64,000 nucleotides of DNA, taken from NCBI RefSeq assembly GCF_020859565.1, contig NZ_JAJHUO010000019.1, forward strand, positions 124,001 through 188,000, given 5' to 3'. Under the pieces are notes generated by a model. That model was given only the letters and a program-made list of their open reading frames with translations. It was not told the DNA's origin and did no database searches. This document shows positions 36,190-44,525 of the stretch, piece by piece. How positions within the stretch are numbered: the first letter of the stretch is position 1; each line of letters begins with the position of its first letter. A program made the position numbers and the translations under genes. This DNA is from Saccharothrix luteola (GTDB lineage: Bacteria > Actinomycetota > Actinomycetes > Mycobacteriales > Pseudonocardiaceae).

Positions 36190-37095
36190 ATGACGAGCGA
36201 AACCGTCGACGTGCGCGCACGGACGCCGGTGGCGCCGGACGGGAGGCTCGGCGCCGCCCCGCTGCACCCCGGCCTGAGCGATCCCGCGTACGTCCGCCGC
36301 CGTGACGCGATCGCGGCCCTGGCCGAGGGCCACGAGGTGGGCGCGCCCTCACCTCCGGTCGCCTACACCGAGCGGGAGCACGAGACCTGGCGGCAGGTCC
36401 ACGCCGCGCTGACCGCGGCCCAGCAGGACACGGTGTGCCGGGCGGTGTTGCGCGCCCGGGACACCGCGCCCATCCCCGCCGACCACGTGCCCCAGCACGC
36501 CGAGGTCGGCGACCGCCTCCACGAGCTGACCGGGTTCCGGTTCACCCTCGCCGGCGGGCTCGTGCCGGACGAGCGGTTCCTGGGCTCCATGGCGCGCGGG
36601 TACTTCCACGCCGTGCAGTACGTGCGGCACCCGGCGATGCCCCTGTACACGCCCGAGCCCGACGTCGTGCACGACGTGTTCGGCCACGGCACGCACCTGT
36701 CCGCGCCGTGGTTCGCCGACCTCTACCGGCTGGTCGGCGCGGCGGCCTCCCGGGTGTCCAGCGAGGACGCCCTGGACCTGATCAGCCGCGTGTACTGGTT
36801 CACCCTGGAGTACGGCGTCGCGTTCGAGCGGCGCCGGGTCAAGGCGTACGGGGCGGCGCTGCTGTCCTCCTACGGCGAACTGGGACAGCTGCACCGCGCC
36901 GACATCAGGCCGTGGGCCGTCGAACGGGTCGTGAACACGCCCTACGTCGCGGCCGGGTACCAGCCGGTGCTGTACGCGGTGCGCTCGCTCGACCACGTCG
37001 CCGACGTCCTGCACGACTTCCTGGACGAGTTCGACGAGGGCACCCGCGACCGCCTCGGCCTGCCCACGCACGACGAGCGCGGCGCCGTCACCTGA
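36190..37095 (+). CDS. phhA: Phenylalanine 4-monooxygenase
   Basis: This is a 301-residue aromatic amino acid hydroxylase, bacterial catalytic-core size. Iron ligands are both histidines of PDVVHDVFGHGTHL (about 158-171) and the glutamate in YWFTLEYGVAFE. It converts Phe to Tyr with tetrahydropterin and O2. No pterin-4a-carbinolamine dehydratase or tyrosine-catabolic gene is adjacent, so its pathway cannot be inferred from context. The start is ATG 36190. Confidence 0.92.
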   Translation: MTSETVDVRARTPVAPDGRLGAAPLHPGLSDPAYVRRRDAIAALAEGHEVGAPSPPVAYTEREHETWRQVHAALTAAQQDTVCRAVLRARDTAPIPADHVPQHAEVGDRLHELTGFRFTLAGGLVPDERFLGSMARGYFHAVQYVRHPAMPLYTPEPDVVHDVFGHGTHLSAPWFADLYRLVGAAASRVSSEDALDLISRVYWFTLEYGVAFERRRVKAYGAALLSSYGELGQLHRADIRPWAVERVVNTPYVAAGYQPVLYAVRSLDHVADVLHDFLDEFDEGTRDRLGLPTHDERGAVT

Positions 37096-37107
37096 CCTCG
37101 CCCGTCC

Positions 37108-37731
37108 TCAGCCGCGCTTCAAGCGCAGCACGACGTCCGTCCGCGTGCCGTGCTCCTGCTCCGGGCTGATCATCACCCGCTCGACCGACTCGTCCACCTC
37201 GACGACCCACTCCGGGCCGAGGGCCAGCGAGGCCAGCACGTCGGCGTTCGTCGGGAACCGGTAGTCCACCGGCGGGTTGTGCGCCAGCCACGTCGGCCAG
37301 CCGGCGTGCCCCACGACCAGCAGCCGCCCGCCCGGCGCCACCGCCTCGGCCGCCCGTGCCAGGATGCCCTCCCGCTCGCCCTCCACGGCCACCGACGAGT
37401 GCAGGAACTGCGCCGAGACCAGGTCGAACACCCCGGTGGGGAACGAGCGCGCCAGGTCGTGCCGCTGCCAGTCGATGCGCGCGGCCAGGCCCAGCTCGGT
37501 GGCCCGGGCCGCGCCCCTGGCCAGGGCGACGGTGGACACGTCGACCGCCGTCACCTGCCAGCCCTGCTCGGCCAGCCACAACGCGTCACCCCCCTCGCCG
37601 CAGCCGAGGTCGAGCGCGGTGCCCGGGTCGAGGTGGGCGACCTCGCGCACGAGCAGCTCGTTGGCCTTGCCCGTCCACACCTGGTCGCGGTCGCGGTAGA
37701 ACGTCTCCCAGTACTCCTCAGTTGCGTCCAT
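37108..37731 (-). CDS. Class I SAM-dependent methyltransferase
   Basis: This is a 207-residue protein with SAM motif I ALDLGCGEGGDALWLAE (about 39-55), motif II VTAVDVS and post-motif FDLVSAQFLHSS. The closely similar actinobacterial proteins I know are unassigned small-molecule methyltransferases with the opening WETFYRDRDQVWTGKANELL. The substrate is unknown. It is convergent with the phenylalanine hydroxylase (12-base gap). Confidence 0.88.
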   Translation of the reverse strand: MDATEEYWETFYRDRDQVWTGKANELLVREVAHLDPGTALDLGCGEGGDALWLAEQGWQVTAVDVSTVALARGAARATELGLAARIDWQRHDLARSFPTGVFDLVSAQFLHSSVAVEGEREGILARAAEAVAPGGRLLVVGHAGWPTWLAHNPPVDYRFPTNADVLASLALGPEWVVEVDESVERVMISPEQEHGTRTDVVLRLKRG

Positions 37732-38282
37732 GCCCCGATAGTGCGGACCACCCCGGCCGAGCGGCAAACAAAGTTGCCGATCCGGCAACTCGCCCACTGG
37801 TCGGAGGTACGGCGGGAGCGCGCTGATCGACGCGTCGGCGGGTGTGCCGGCGGTCGTCGTCGCGGGTCGGGTTCGGCACGGCCGCGCAGGGCGAGCTCGC
37901 CGCGCCCCCGGACACGCGACCTGTGGGCAGCGGGCCTGTGGTGACGACCGCACCCGCGATGACCGCCGGTCCGGAGTGGACGACCGTGAACCAGCCGCCG
38001 CGCATCGCGCGCGGCACGCTCACCCCCGCGTGGACCGCGCCGCCGCCCGCCGGTCGCGAGAGCCTGTCGATCCCGCAGTGCGACACGGGTGCCGGCAGCC
38101 AGGCCATCCCGGGCGCGGAGTCGTTGTGTAGTCAGCGATTTAACTCGATCGTGTAGTCGCCTATCGCTCGAACGAGTCGAGGTTTTTCGGGTTCTACGCT
38201 CCCCTTCCGATATCGGGATCACACCGACCGCTACCGCGCGCCGGCTGTCTCCACGGGCCGTCATCTCCAGGGGAAGGGTCGC
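37732..38282. other. 551-base spacer upstream of the polysaccharide locus
   Basis: No confident gene. Open frames on both strands over 37840-38110 lack ribosome sites and family resemblance, so this could be a worn-out gene. From 38120 to 38230 the base composition turns AT-richer. There is a direct repeat GTGTAGTC (38124 and 38150 region), a CTCGAACGAG dyad (near 38166) and the palindrome CCGATATCGG (near 38206). This is the likely promoter/operator region of the polysaccharide genes. Confidence 0.45.
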
Positions 38283-39107
38283 GTGACTGGCTACCTCGAA
38301 CTCGCCGCGTCCGCGGTGCTGTACGCGCTGGGCATCGTCGCCCAGTCGATCGCCTCACGCCGCGCCGACGAAGGCGGCGGCGGGCTCGGGCTGCTCGCCC
38401 GGCTCGCCCGCGACCGGCTCTACCTGCTCGGCTTCGCGGGCCAGGTCGGCGGGTTCGCGCTGGCGTTCCTGGCCCGCGCCGAGCTGCCGCTCTACCTCGT
38501 CCAGGCCGGCTCGTCGTGCGCGGTCGGCCTGGCCACGCTGTTCGGCATCGCCGTGCTCGGCTGGCGGGTCCGCGTGATCGAGGTCGTGGTGCTCGTCGTG
38601 ATGGCGGCGGGGCTGGTGCTGCTCGTCGCGGCGGCCACGCCGTCGGCCGCGCACGACGTGCCCCAAGGCCTCGGCATCGTCCTGTTCGGACTGCCCCTGG
38701 TCGCGCTCGTGCTGGTGCAGCGCCGGATCGGCGGCGTGGTGCCGCTGGCCGCGTCCGCCGGCCTGGCGTTCGCGGTGGTCGCCATGACGAGCCGGACGCT
38801 GGCCGACGAACCGTTCCTCACCCTCCCGCTGTACCCGCTGGCGTGGCTGATGATCGTCGCCGCGCTCGTCGGCCAGTCCTACCTGGCGCTGTCCCTGCGC
38901 CGCGGCTCGGCGACCTCGACCGTCGCCACCATGGACGCCACCACCGTCGTGCTCACCTCGGTCATCGGCATCGCCGCGCTCGGCGACCGGATCACGCCCG
39001 GCCGCGAGTGGTGGGTGGCGCTCGGCGTCGCGCTCGTCGTGTCCGGCGTGCTCCTGCTCGGCTTCGCCGACCGGTTCGCCAAGAAGCCCGCGGAGGTGGC
39101 CGGGTGA
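38283..39107 (+). CDS. EamA/DMT-like multidrug or metabolite permease
   Basis: This is a 274-residue protein with nine to ten membrane helices in two DMT-like halves. Starts are GTG 38283 after GGGAAGGG. The family (DMT, NIPA/SMR-like) exports or flips small metabolites; here, next to a polysaccharide deacetylase overlapped by GTGA (39104-39107), it may move a lipid-linked or nucleotide precursor. The function is inferred from position only. Confidence 0.8.
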   Translation: MTGYLELAASAVLYALGIVAQSIASRRADEGGGGLGLLARLARDRLYLLGFAGQVGGFALAFLARAELPLYLVQAGSSCAVGLATLFGIAVLGWRVRVIEVVVLVVMAAGLVLLVAAATPSAAHDVPQGLGIVLFGLPLVALVLVQRRIGGVVPLAASAGLAFAVVAMTSRTLADEPFLTLPLYPLAWLMIVAALVGQSYLALSLRRGSATSTVATMDATTVVLTSVIGIAALGDRITPGREWWVALGVALVVSGVLLLGFADRFAKKPAEVAG

Positions 39108-40057
39108 GCACCGCCAGCGTCTCCCTCGACCTCGACAACCTCTGGGCCTACCTCAAGACCCACGGCGACCCCGAGTGGGAACGCCGCCCCAGCTTCCTGC
39201 CCACCGCCGTGCCACGCCTGCTCGAAGTCTTCGGCGCCCACGGCCTCACCACGACCGTCTTCGTCGTCGGCGCGGACGCCGAACGCGACGACGGCGCGCA
39301 GGCCGTCGCCGACATCACCGCCGCCGGGCACGAGGTCGGCAACCACTCCTACGGCCACGAACCCTGGCTGCACCGCTACACCCGCGACCGGCTCGAAGCC
39401 GAACTCGCCCGCACCGAGGCGGCCATCGTCGCCGCGGGCGCGCCGCGGCCGACCGGCTTCCGCGGCCCCGGCTACAGCGTCACCCGCGACCTGCTGGAAC
39501 TGCTGGCCGAGCGCGGCTACCGCTACGACGCCAGCACCCTGCCCACCTGGATCGGCCCGCTCGCCCGCGCCTACCACAACCGGACCGCGCCGACCGGCGG
39601 CGAACGCGACCTGTTCGGCGGCTTCTCCCGCGTCCGGGCGCCCAACGCCGCCTACCGCTGGCGCGTCGGCGCGGGCCTGGTCGAGCTGCCGGTCACCACG
39701 ATGCCGCTCCTGCGCGTTCCGATCCACGGCTCCTACCTGCTGCAACTGCACCAGGTCTCACCACGATTGGCCCGTGCGTACTTCACCGCAGCGCTGCGGT
39801 TGTGCCGGGCGCGTGGCGTTCAGCCGTCGTTGCTGCTGCACCCCACCGACGTGCTCGGCGCGGCCGAGGCGCCCGGCATGGAGTTCTTCCCCGGCATGGC
39901 GGTGCCCGGCGCGCGGAAGGTCGAGTTCCTCGGCTGGGTGCTGGGCGCGCTGCGCGAGCACCACTTCGAGGTGATCGGCACCGGCGCGCACGTCGACCGG
40001 CTCGACGCGGGCCTGCGCGAGCGCGACACCGGGCTGCTGGCGCGGTGCGGGGGATGA
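39104..40057 (+). CDS. Polysaccharide deacetylase (CE4/NodB-like)
   Basis: This is a 317-residue protein. NodB motifs are the catalytic-base/metal Asp in SLDLDN (near residue 8), the metal-binding HSYGHEPW (H-x3-H) and the FRGPGYS arginine motif. There is no signal peptide, so it may act on a cytoplasmic-face precursor, like the mycothiol-type or lipid-linked sugar deacetylases. It overlaps both neighbours (GTGA before, ATGA after), so it belongs to the polysaccharide operon. Confidence 0.88.
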   Translation: MSTASVSLDLDNLWAYLKTHGDPEWERRPSFLPTAVPRLLEVFGAHGLTTTVFVVGADAERDDGAQAVADITAAGHEVGNHSYGHEPWLHRYTRDRLEAELARTEAAIVAAGAPRPTGFRGPGYSVTRDLLELLAERGYRYDASTLPTWIGPLARAYHNRTAPTGGERDLFGGFSRVRAPNAAYRWRVGAGLVELPVTTMPLLRVPIHGSYLLQLHQVSPRLARAYFTAALRLCRARGVQPSLLLHPTDVLGAAEAPGMEFFPGMAVPGARKVEFLGWVLGALREHHFEVIGTGAHVDRLDAGLRERDTGLLARCGG

Positions 40058-41277
40058 CGCGGGGGATGACGTGGCGCGGTGCGGCGGATGACGTGGCGGG
40101 CGCGATGCGGTTGACGTGGCTGGTGCGGGCCCTGGCGTGCGCGACGGTGTTCGCCGCGCCCCTGGAGGGCTACCTCCTGCACGTGCACGGCCACTTGGCC
40201 AAGGCGCCGTCCGCCCTGCTGGTGCTCGTCTGGGCCGTCCTGCGGGTGCGGCAACGCCGCGCGCCCGAGCCGCACCCCGTGCACGTCGTCCTCGCGGCGC
40301 TCGCCGTCGTGCTGCTGGCGTCCTGGGCGGTGCACGCGGGCGGCCCGTTCGCGACCGGCTACGCCCTGCGCTGGCTGCCGTTCCTGCTGGTCACGGTGGT
40401 GCTGATCGACGTCGTCTCCCGGGAGGTGCCGCTGCGGGCGGTGCTCGCCGCGACCGTGGCGGGAGCCGTGGTCGCGGCCGTCGGCGCGCTGGTCGGCATG
40501 GTCGCCGAGGGGCAGACGCGGGCCGCCGGGCCGCTGGAGGACCCGAACGACCTGGCCTACTTCCTCGTCGCCGCCCTGCCGCTGCTGGTCGCACTGCGCC
40601 GCTCGGTCCTGACCGCGTCGGCGGCCGTCGTGCTCGCGGCGGGCGCGGCGGCGACGTTCTCCCGGGGCGGCGCGCTCGCCCTCACCGCCGCCGTGGCGTG
40701 GCTGCTGGCCCGCCGCGCGGTGCCGCTCAAGGCGTTGGCGGGCGGCGTGGCGGCGCTGGCCGTGCTCGGCGTGGCCGCCGTGCTGTTCGCCGGACCGGAG
40801 ATCGACCGGGCGGTGCGGGAGAAGACCCACGTCGCCGAGACCAACGTGGACACCCGCGAACTGCGCTGGCAGGCCGCCGCGCGCATGGTCGCCGAGCACC
40901 CAACCCTCGGCGTGGGACCGGGCGGGTTCCGCGAGGGCTACCCCGCCGCCTCGAACAACGCCGAGATCGACGAGCAGACCCCGGTGGCGCACAACATGTA
41001 CCTGGAGGTCGCCGCCGAACTCGGCGTGCCCGGCTTCGCGTTGTTCGCCGCGCTCCTCGTGCTCACGGCGGTCACCTGCGCACGCGTGCGCCGCACCACC
41101 GACGATCCGCTGCCGATCGTCGCCGTCCAGGCGTCCCTGATCGCGGTCGTGGTCGCCTCCACGTTCCTGTCCCAGCAGTACTACCTGCCGTTGTGGTCGC
41201 TGGTCGCGGTCGTGGCCGCGGCCGACCTTCGTCCGAGGAGAGCGAGCGACGTTGCGTGTGCTCCACGTGATCAGTGA
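40054..41277 (+). CDS. O-antigen ligase/polymerase-family membrane protein (Wzy/WaaL-like)
   Basis: This is a 407-residue protein with about ten membrane helices. It carries the family periplasmic loop GVGPGGFREGYP (about 287-298) and AHNMYLEVAAELGVPG (about 310-325), which contains the functionally important histidine. It would polymerise or ligate undecaprenyl-linked repeat units outside the membrane. The region of its start is unusual: GGATGACG occurs three times within 45 bases (40051-40095). Confidence 0.87.
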   Translation: MTRGMTWRGAADDVAGAMRLTWLVRALACATVFAAPLEGYLLHVHGHLAKAPSALLVLVWAVLRVRQRRAPEPHPVHVVLAALAVVLLASWAVHAGGPFATGYALRWLPFLLVTVVLIDVVSREVPLRAVLAATVAGAVVAAVGALVGMVAEGQTRAAGPLEDPNDLAYFLVAALPLLVALRRSVLTASAAVVLAAGAAATFSRGGALALTAAVAWLLARRAVPLKALAGGVAALAVLGVAAVLFAGPEIDRAVREKTHVAETNVDTRELRWQAAARMVAEHPTLGVGPGGFREGYPAASNNAEIDEQTPVAHNMYLEVAAELGVPGFALFAALLVLTAVTCARVRRTTDDPLPIVAVQASLIAVVVASTFLSQQYYLPLWSLVAVVAAADLRPRRASDVACAPRDQ

Positions 41278-42322
41278 GATGGGTACCGGCGGCGCCGAAG
41301 CGCTCGTCGCCGGGATGGCCAGGTCGGGCGGGCAGTTCGGCTGGCAGTCGGCCGTGGCCAGCGGCGGCGGGCACCGGGCCGAGGCGTTGCGCGCGTGCGG
41401 CGTGCCGACGTTCACCGTGCCCGTAGCCCGGCGCCGGGCGACCGGCGTGCTGCGCGCGACCACGGCCACCAAGGCCGCGATCCGCAGCTTCCGGCCGCAG
41501 GTCGTGCTGGCGCACAACGTGTCGGCCAGCCTCGTCGCGCGCCTGGCCGTGCTGCCGGGCAGGTTGCCGCTGCTGACCGTGTTCCACGGCGTCGCGGAGA
41601 CCGACTACACCGGCGCGGCCCGCATCCTCAAGCGGACCTCGCGCACGGTCGTCGCGGTCGCCGACGCCACGGCCGACCGGCTGCGCGCGGCGGGCGTGCC
41701 CGACCCGGTGGTGATCCCGAACGCGGTGTTCCCGCAACCCGAACGGGTGGACCGGAACGCGGTCCGGGCGGTGCACGGCGTCGCGCCGGACGTGCCGGTC
41801 GCGCTGTGCCCGGCCCGGCTGGAACCCCAGAAGCGGCACGACGTGCTGCTGGAGGCGTGGGCGAAGCTGGACGGCGGCGCGGTGCTGTGGCTGGCGGGCG
41901 ACGGCAGCCTCAGGGACGTGCTGCGCGTGCGTGCCGCCGAGTTGGGCGTCGCGGACCGGGTGCGGTTCCTGGGCAACCGCTGCGACGTGCCCGACCTGCT
42001 GGCCGCCGCCGACGTCACCGTGCTCACCAGCGACTGGGAGGGCATGCCGATCGCGGTGCTGGAGTCGCTGGCCGCCGGACGTCCGGTGGTGGCGACCGAT
42101 GTGGACGGTGTGCGGCAGGCGTTGGCCGGTGGTGGGGGAGTGGTGGTGCCGCGCCGCGACCCCGCCGCGACGGCCGAGGCGTTGCGGTCACTGCTGTTCG
42201 ACCCGCGGGCCCGGGCCGAGCTGGCCGAGGCCGGCCGCGCGTCCGTGCGGCGCGAGCACGACCCGCGTCTGCTGATGCGGTCCTACGACGAACTGCTGCG
42301 CACCGCGATCGGAGCATCATGA
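41252..42322 (+). CDS. GT4 glycosyltransferase
   Basis: This is a 356-residue GT-B enzyme. The acceptor-side N-terminus is VLHVISEMGTGGAEALV, and the donor side is PARLEPQKRHDVLLEAW followed by SDWEGMPIAVLESLAAGRPV, the E-x7-E region. TTG 41252 is the start and overlaps the ligase by 26 bases. It adds a sugar to the lipid-linked repeat unit in the cytoplasm; donor unknown. Confidence 0.9.
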   Translation: MRVLHVISEMGTGGAEALVAGMARSGGQFGWQSAVASGGGHRAEALRACGVPTFTVPVARRRATGVLRATTATKAAIRSFRPQVVLAHNVSASLVARLAVLPGRLPLLTVFHGVAETDYTGAARILKRTSRTVVAVADATADRLRAAGVPDPVVIPNAVFPQPERVDRNAVRAVHGVAPDVPVALCPARLEPQKRHDVLLEAWAKLDGGAVLWLAGDGSLRDVLRVRAAELGVADRVRFLGNRCDVPDLLAAADVTVLTSDWEGMPIAVLESLAAGRPVVATDVDGVRQALAGGGGVVVPRRDPAATAEALRSLLFDPRARAELAEAGRASVRREHDPRLLMRSYDELLRTAIGAS

Positions 42323-43242
42323 AGGGTCTGAGCGTGTTGTGGGACCTGCGGGTCCCGGAGGTGCCGGCGGTCCTGAAGCGTCCGCTCGCGGTCAGCCTGG
42401 GGATCGCGCTGCTGGTCGCGACCGCCGTGGTGGTCGCGGTGGAGGTGGCGGGCAAGGAGTACGAGAGCCGTGTCGGCGTGCTCGCGGTGCCGGCCGTCGG
42501 CGATCCCGACCAGCCGCCGGAGGCGAGCTTCGGCGAGGTCGTCGCCCTGTCGCTGCCCGCGCTGGTCGAGGTGTCGCGCAGCCCGTCCGTGCTGCGGGGC
42601 CCGGCCGGGGAGCTGGGCACCACGATCGACGACCTGGCCCGCCGGGTGTCCGTGGAGCTGGTGCCCGCCTCCGGCCTGGCCCGCTTGTCGGTGCGCGCCG
42701 AGACCGCCGACCGGGCCGCGCAGGCCGCGACCCGGATCGCGCAGACGGTGGTGGAGGCCGACCTGTTCGCGCCCGCCGCCCGGCTGCGCCTGCTCGACCG
42801 GCCCGAGACCACGCAGGTCGCGCCCGACCGGCCGCTGGCCTACGGCCTGGCGCTGATCGCCGGCGTGCTGGCGGGTCTGGCCGCGCACGCCGTCGGCCAC
42901 CTGCGCCGGACCCGGCCCCGTGACCGGGTGCGCGCCGCGCTCACCGCCGGTGGCGTGCGGCGGCCGGTGGCCGTGCTGCCGGACGACGACCCCGACCTGG
43001 CGCAGCGGTTGGCGTTGCTGTGCGAGGCGTCGGCCCGGCCCGCGCGCGTGGTGGCGGTCGTGCCGGAGCTGGCCGACCGCGCCGAGGCCCTGGCCGGTGA
43101 GCTGCCGGAGAAGACCGGTGAGCCCGCCGACGGCGACGCGGTGATCGCGGTCGTGCCCCACGGCGGGCCGCAGGACGAGCTGGCGACCGTGGTCGGCGCG
43201 TTGCCGGGCACGGCGACCCTGGTGGCGGTGGTGACGTGCTGA
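42319..43242 (+). CDS. Wzz-like chain-length/polysaccharide co-polymerase protein
   Basis: This is a 307-residue protein with a membrane helix at about 24-48 and another at about 173-195, enclosing a ~120-residue extracytoplasmic domain (VEVSRSPSVLRGPAGELG...ARLSVRAETADRAAQAAT, quoted in parts). The cytoplasmic tail (~110 residues) ends without a kinase Walker motif. The layout is that of Wzz/CapA-type polysaccharide co-polymerases. ATGA overlap with the preceding glycosyltransferase. Confidence 0.7.
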   Translation: MKGLSVLWDLRVPEVPAVLKRPLAVSLGIALLVATAVVVAVEVAGKEYESRVGVLAVPAVGDPDQPPEASFGEVVALSLPALVEVSRSPSVLRGPAGELGTTIDDLARRVSVELVPASGLARLSVRAETADRAAQAATRIAQTVVEADLFAPAARLRLLDRPETTQVAPDRPLAYGLALIAGVLAGLAAHAVGHLRRTRPRDRVRAALTAGGVRRPVAVLPDDDPDLAQRLALLCEASARPARVVAVVPELADRAEALAGELPEKTGEPADGDAVIAVVPHGGPQDELATVVGALPGTATLVAVVTC

Positions 43243-44525
43243 AGACCGTCGCGCTGAGGACCGTGGCGCTGAAGACCGCGCTGAAGGACAAGGTGTGGGT
43301 GCTCACCGCGTTGGTCGTGGCGGTCGGCGCGGTGGCGTCGTGGCGCGCGCTGCGGCCGTCGTGGCAGGTGCCGCTGCCGACCTGGGCCACCCGGCCCGAG
43401 GAGCGGATGCAGGACTTCCGGGACGCGCTCTACTTCCCGATCCGCGAGTTCCTGGCGGGCGGCAACCCGTACCACCCGGCCACGATGGTGGAGCACTGGC
43501 CCGTGCGGCAGAGCTTCAACCTCTACCAGCCCTACCACCTGCTGCTGCACGCGCCGTTCGCGCTGCCGGGGTACCGGGTCGGCGCGGTGGCGTTCGCGTT
43601 GGCGTCGCTGGTGCTGCTGATCGCGCTGGCGGTGCTGGCGGCCGGCCGGTTGCGCCCGCACGTGCCGCTGGCGCTCGGCACGGCGGTGATCGCGACGTTG
43701 CTCGTGCTCAGCCAGGTGGGCAAGGCGCAGCTGTACGTGGGCCAGGTGAACCCGCTGATCGCGCTCGGCGCGGCGGGCGCGTTGCTGGCCCGGCGGGACG
43801 CGCCGAGGTGGGCGGCGGTCGCGTTGGCGCTGGCGTGGCTCAAGCCGCAGTTCGGCCTGCCGCTGGCGGTGCTGCTGTTCGTGCGCGGGTCCCAGCGGGT
43901 GGCGGTGACCGGGACGGCGGTCGCGGCGGTGGCGAGCATGGTCGTGGTGGTGCCGTTGGTGGTGCGAGGAGGCGGCGTCGGGCCGTTCCTCGACGTGATC
44001 GCGGCGAACCTGGCGCACGCGGGGGAGACGGCGTACGGCGCGGTGGACTCGATGACGGCGCAGCGGGTCGACCTCGCGGCGGTGTTCTACCGGGTCACGG
44101 GCTGGCTGCCCGGCGGCGCGGAACCGGTCGCGCTGGTGGGTGTGCTGGTGGTGAGCGCGCTGCTGGTGCGGCGGCTGGACCGGATGGGGCAGCCCGCCGC
44201 GGCGGACCTGCTCACGTGCCTCGCGGTGGTGGCGGCCGTGGTGCACCAGCCGGGTGACGTGCTGATCGCCGTGCCGTCGTTGGTGGCGGTGGGTGTCGTG
44301 TGGTGGCGGCGTCGGTGCGAGCGGGACTGGCGGCTCGGGCTGTCGGTGGTGCTGCTGCTGGTCCCGTTCGCGCACCTGCACTTCGTCAGCCTGGCGATCC
44401 GGGAGGTGACGGGGGCGCGGGTGGACGTGACGGTCGACGGGGTGGCGGTCGTGGTGGCGTGGGCGCTGGCGGCGGTGTTCGCGGCGACCCGCCGGTGTTC
44501 GGCTGTGGGCACGGTTCGGACGTGA
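43236..44525 (+). CDS. DUF2029/GT87-family polyprenol-dependent glycosyltransferase
   Basis: This is a 429-residue membrane protein with about ten helices. The first external loop carries the acidic motif region MQDFRDALYFPIREFLAGGNPYHP (cut across 62-85) and ALAWLKPQFGLPLAVLL, typical of GT87 mannosyl/arabinofuranosyl-type transferases. It would add a sugar from a polyprenyl-phosphate donor on the outer face. The start GTG 43236 overlaps the previous gene by 7 bases. Confidence 0.82.
   Translation: MLKTVALRTVALKTALKDKVWVLTALVVAVGAVASWRALRPSWQVPLPTWATRPEERMQDFRDALYFPIREFLAGGNPYHPATMVEHWPVRQSFNLYQPYHLLLHAPFALPGYRVGAVAFALASLVLLIALAVLAAGRLRPHVPLALGTAVIATLLVLSQVGKAQLYVGQVNPLIALGAAGALLARRDAPRWAAVALALAWLKPQFGLPLAVLLFVRGSQRVAVTGTAVAAVASMVVVVPLVVRGGGVGPFLDVIAANLAHAGETAYGAVDSMTAQRVDLAAVFYRVTGWLPGGAEPVALVGVLVVSALLVRRLDRMGQPAAADLLTCLAVVAAVVHQPGDVLIAVPSLVAVGVVWWRRRCERDWRLGLSVVLLLVPFAHLHFVSLAIREVTGARVDVTVDGVAVVVAWALAAVFAATRRCSAVGTVRT

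Noticed and set aside
37842-38156. Small genes on either strand in the 551-base spacer
   Set aside because: There is no ribosome site, no recognisable family and biased Pro/Arg composition.
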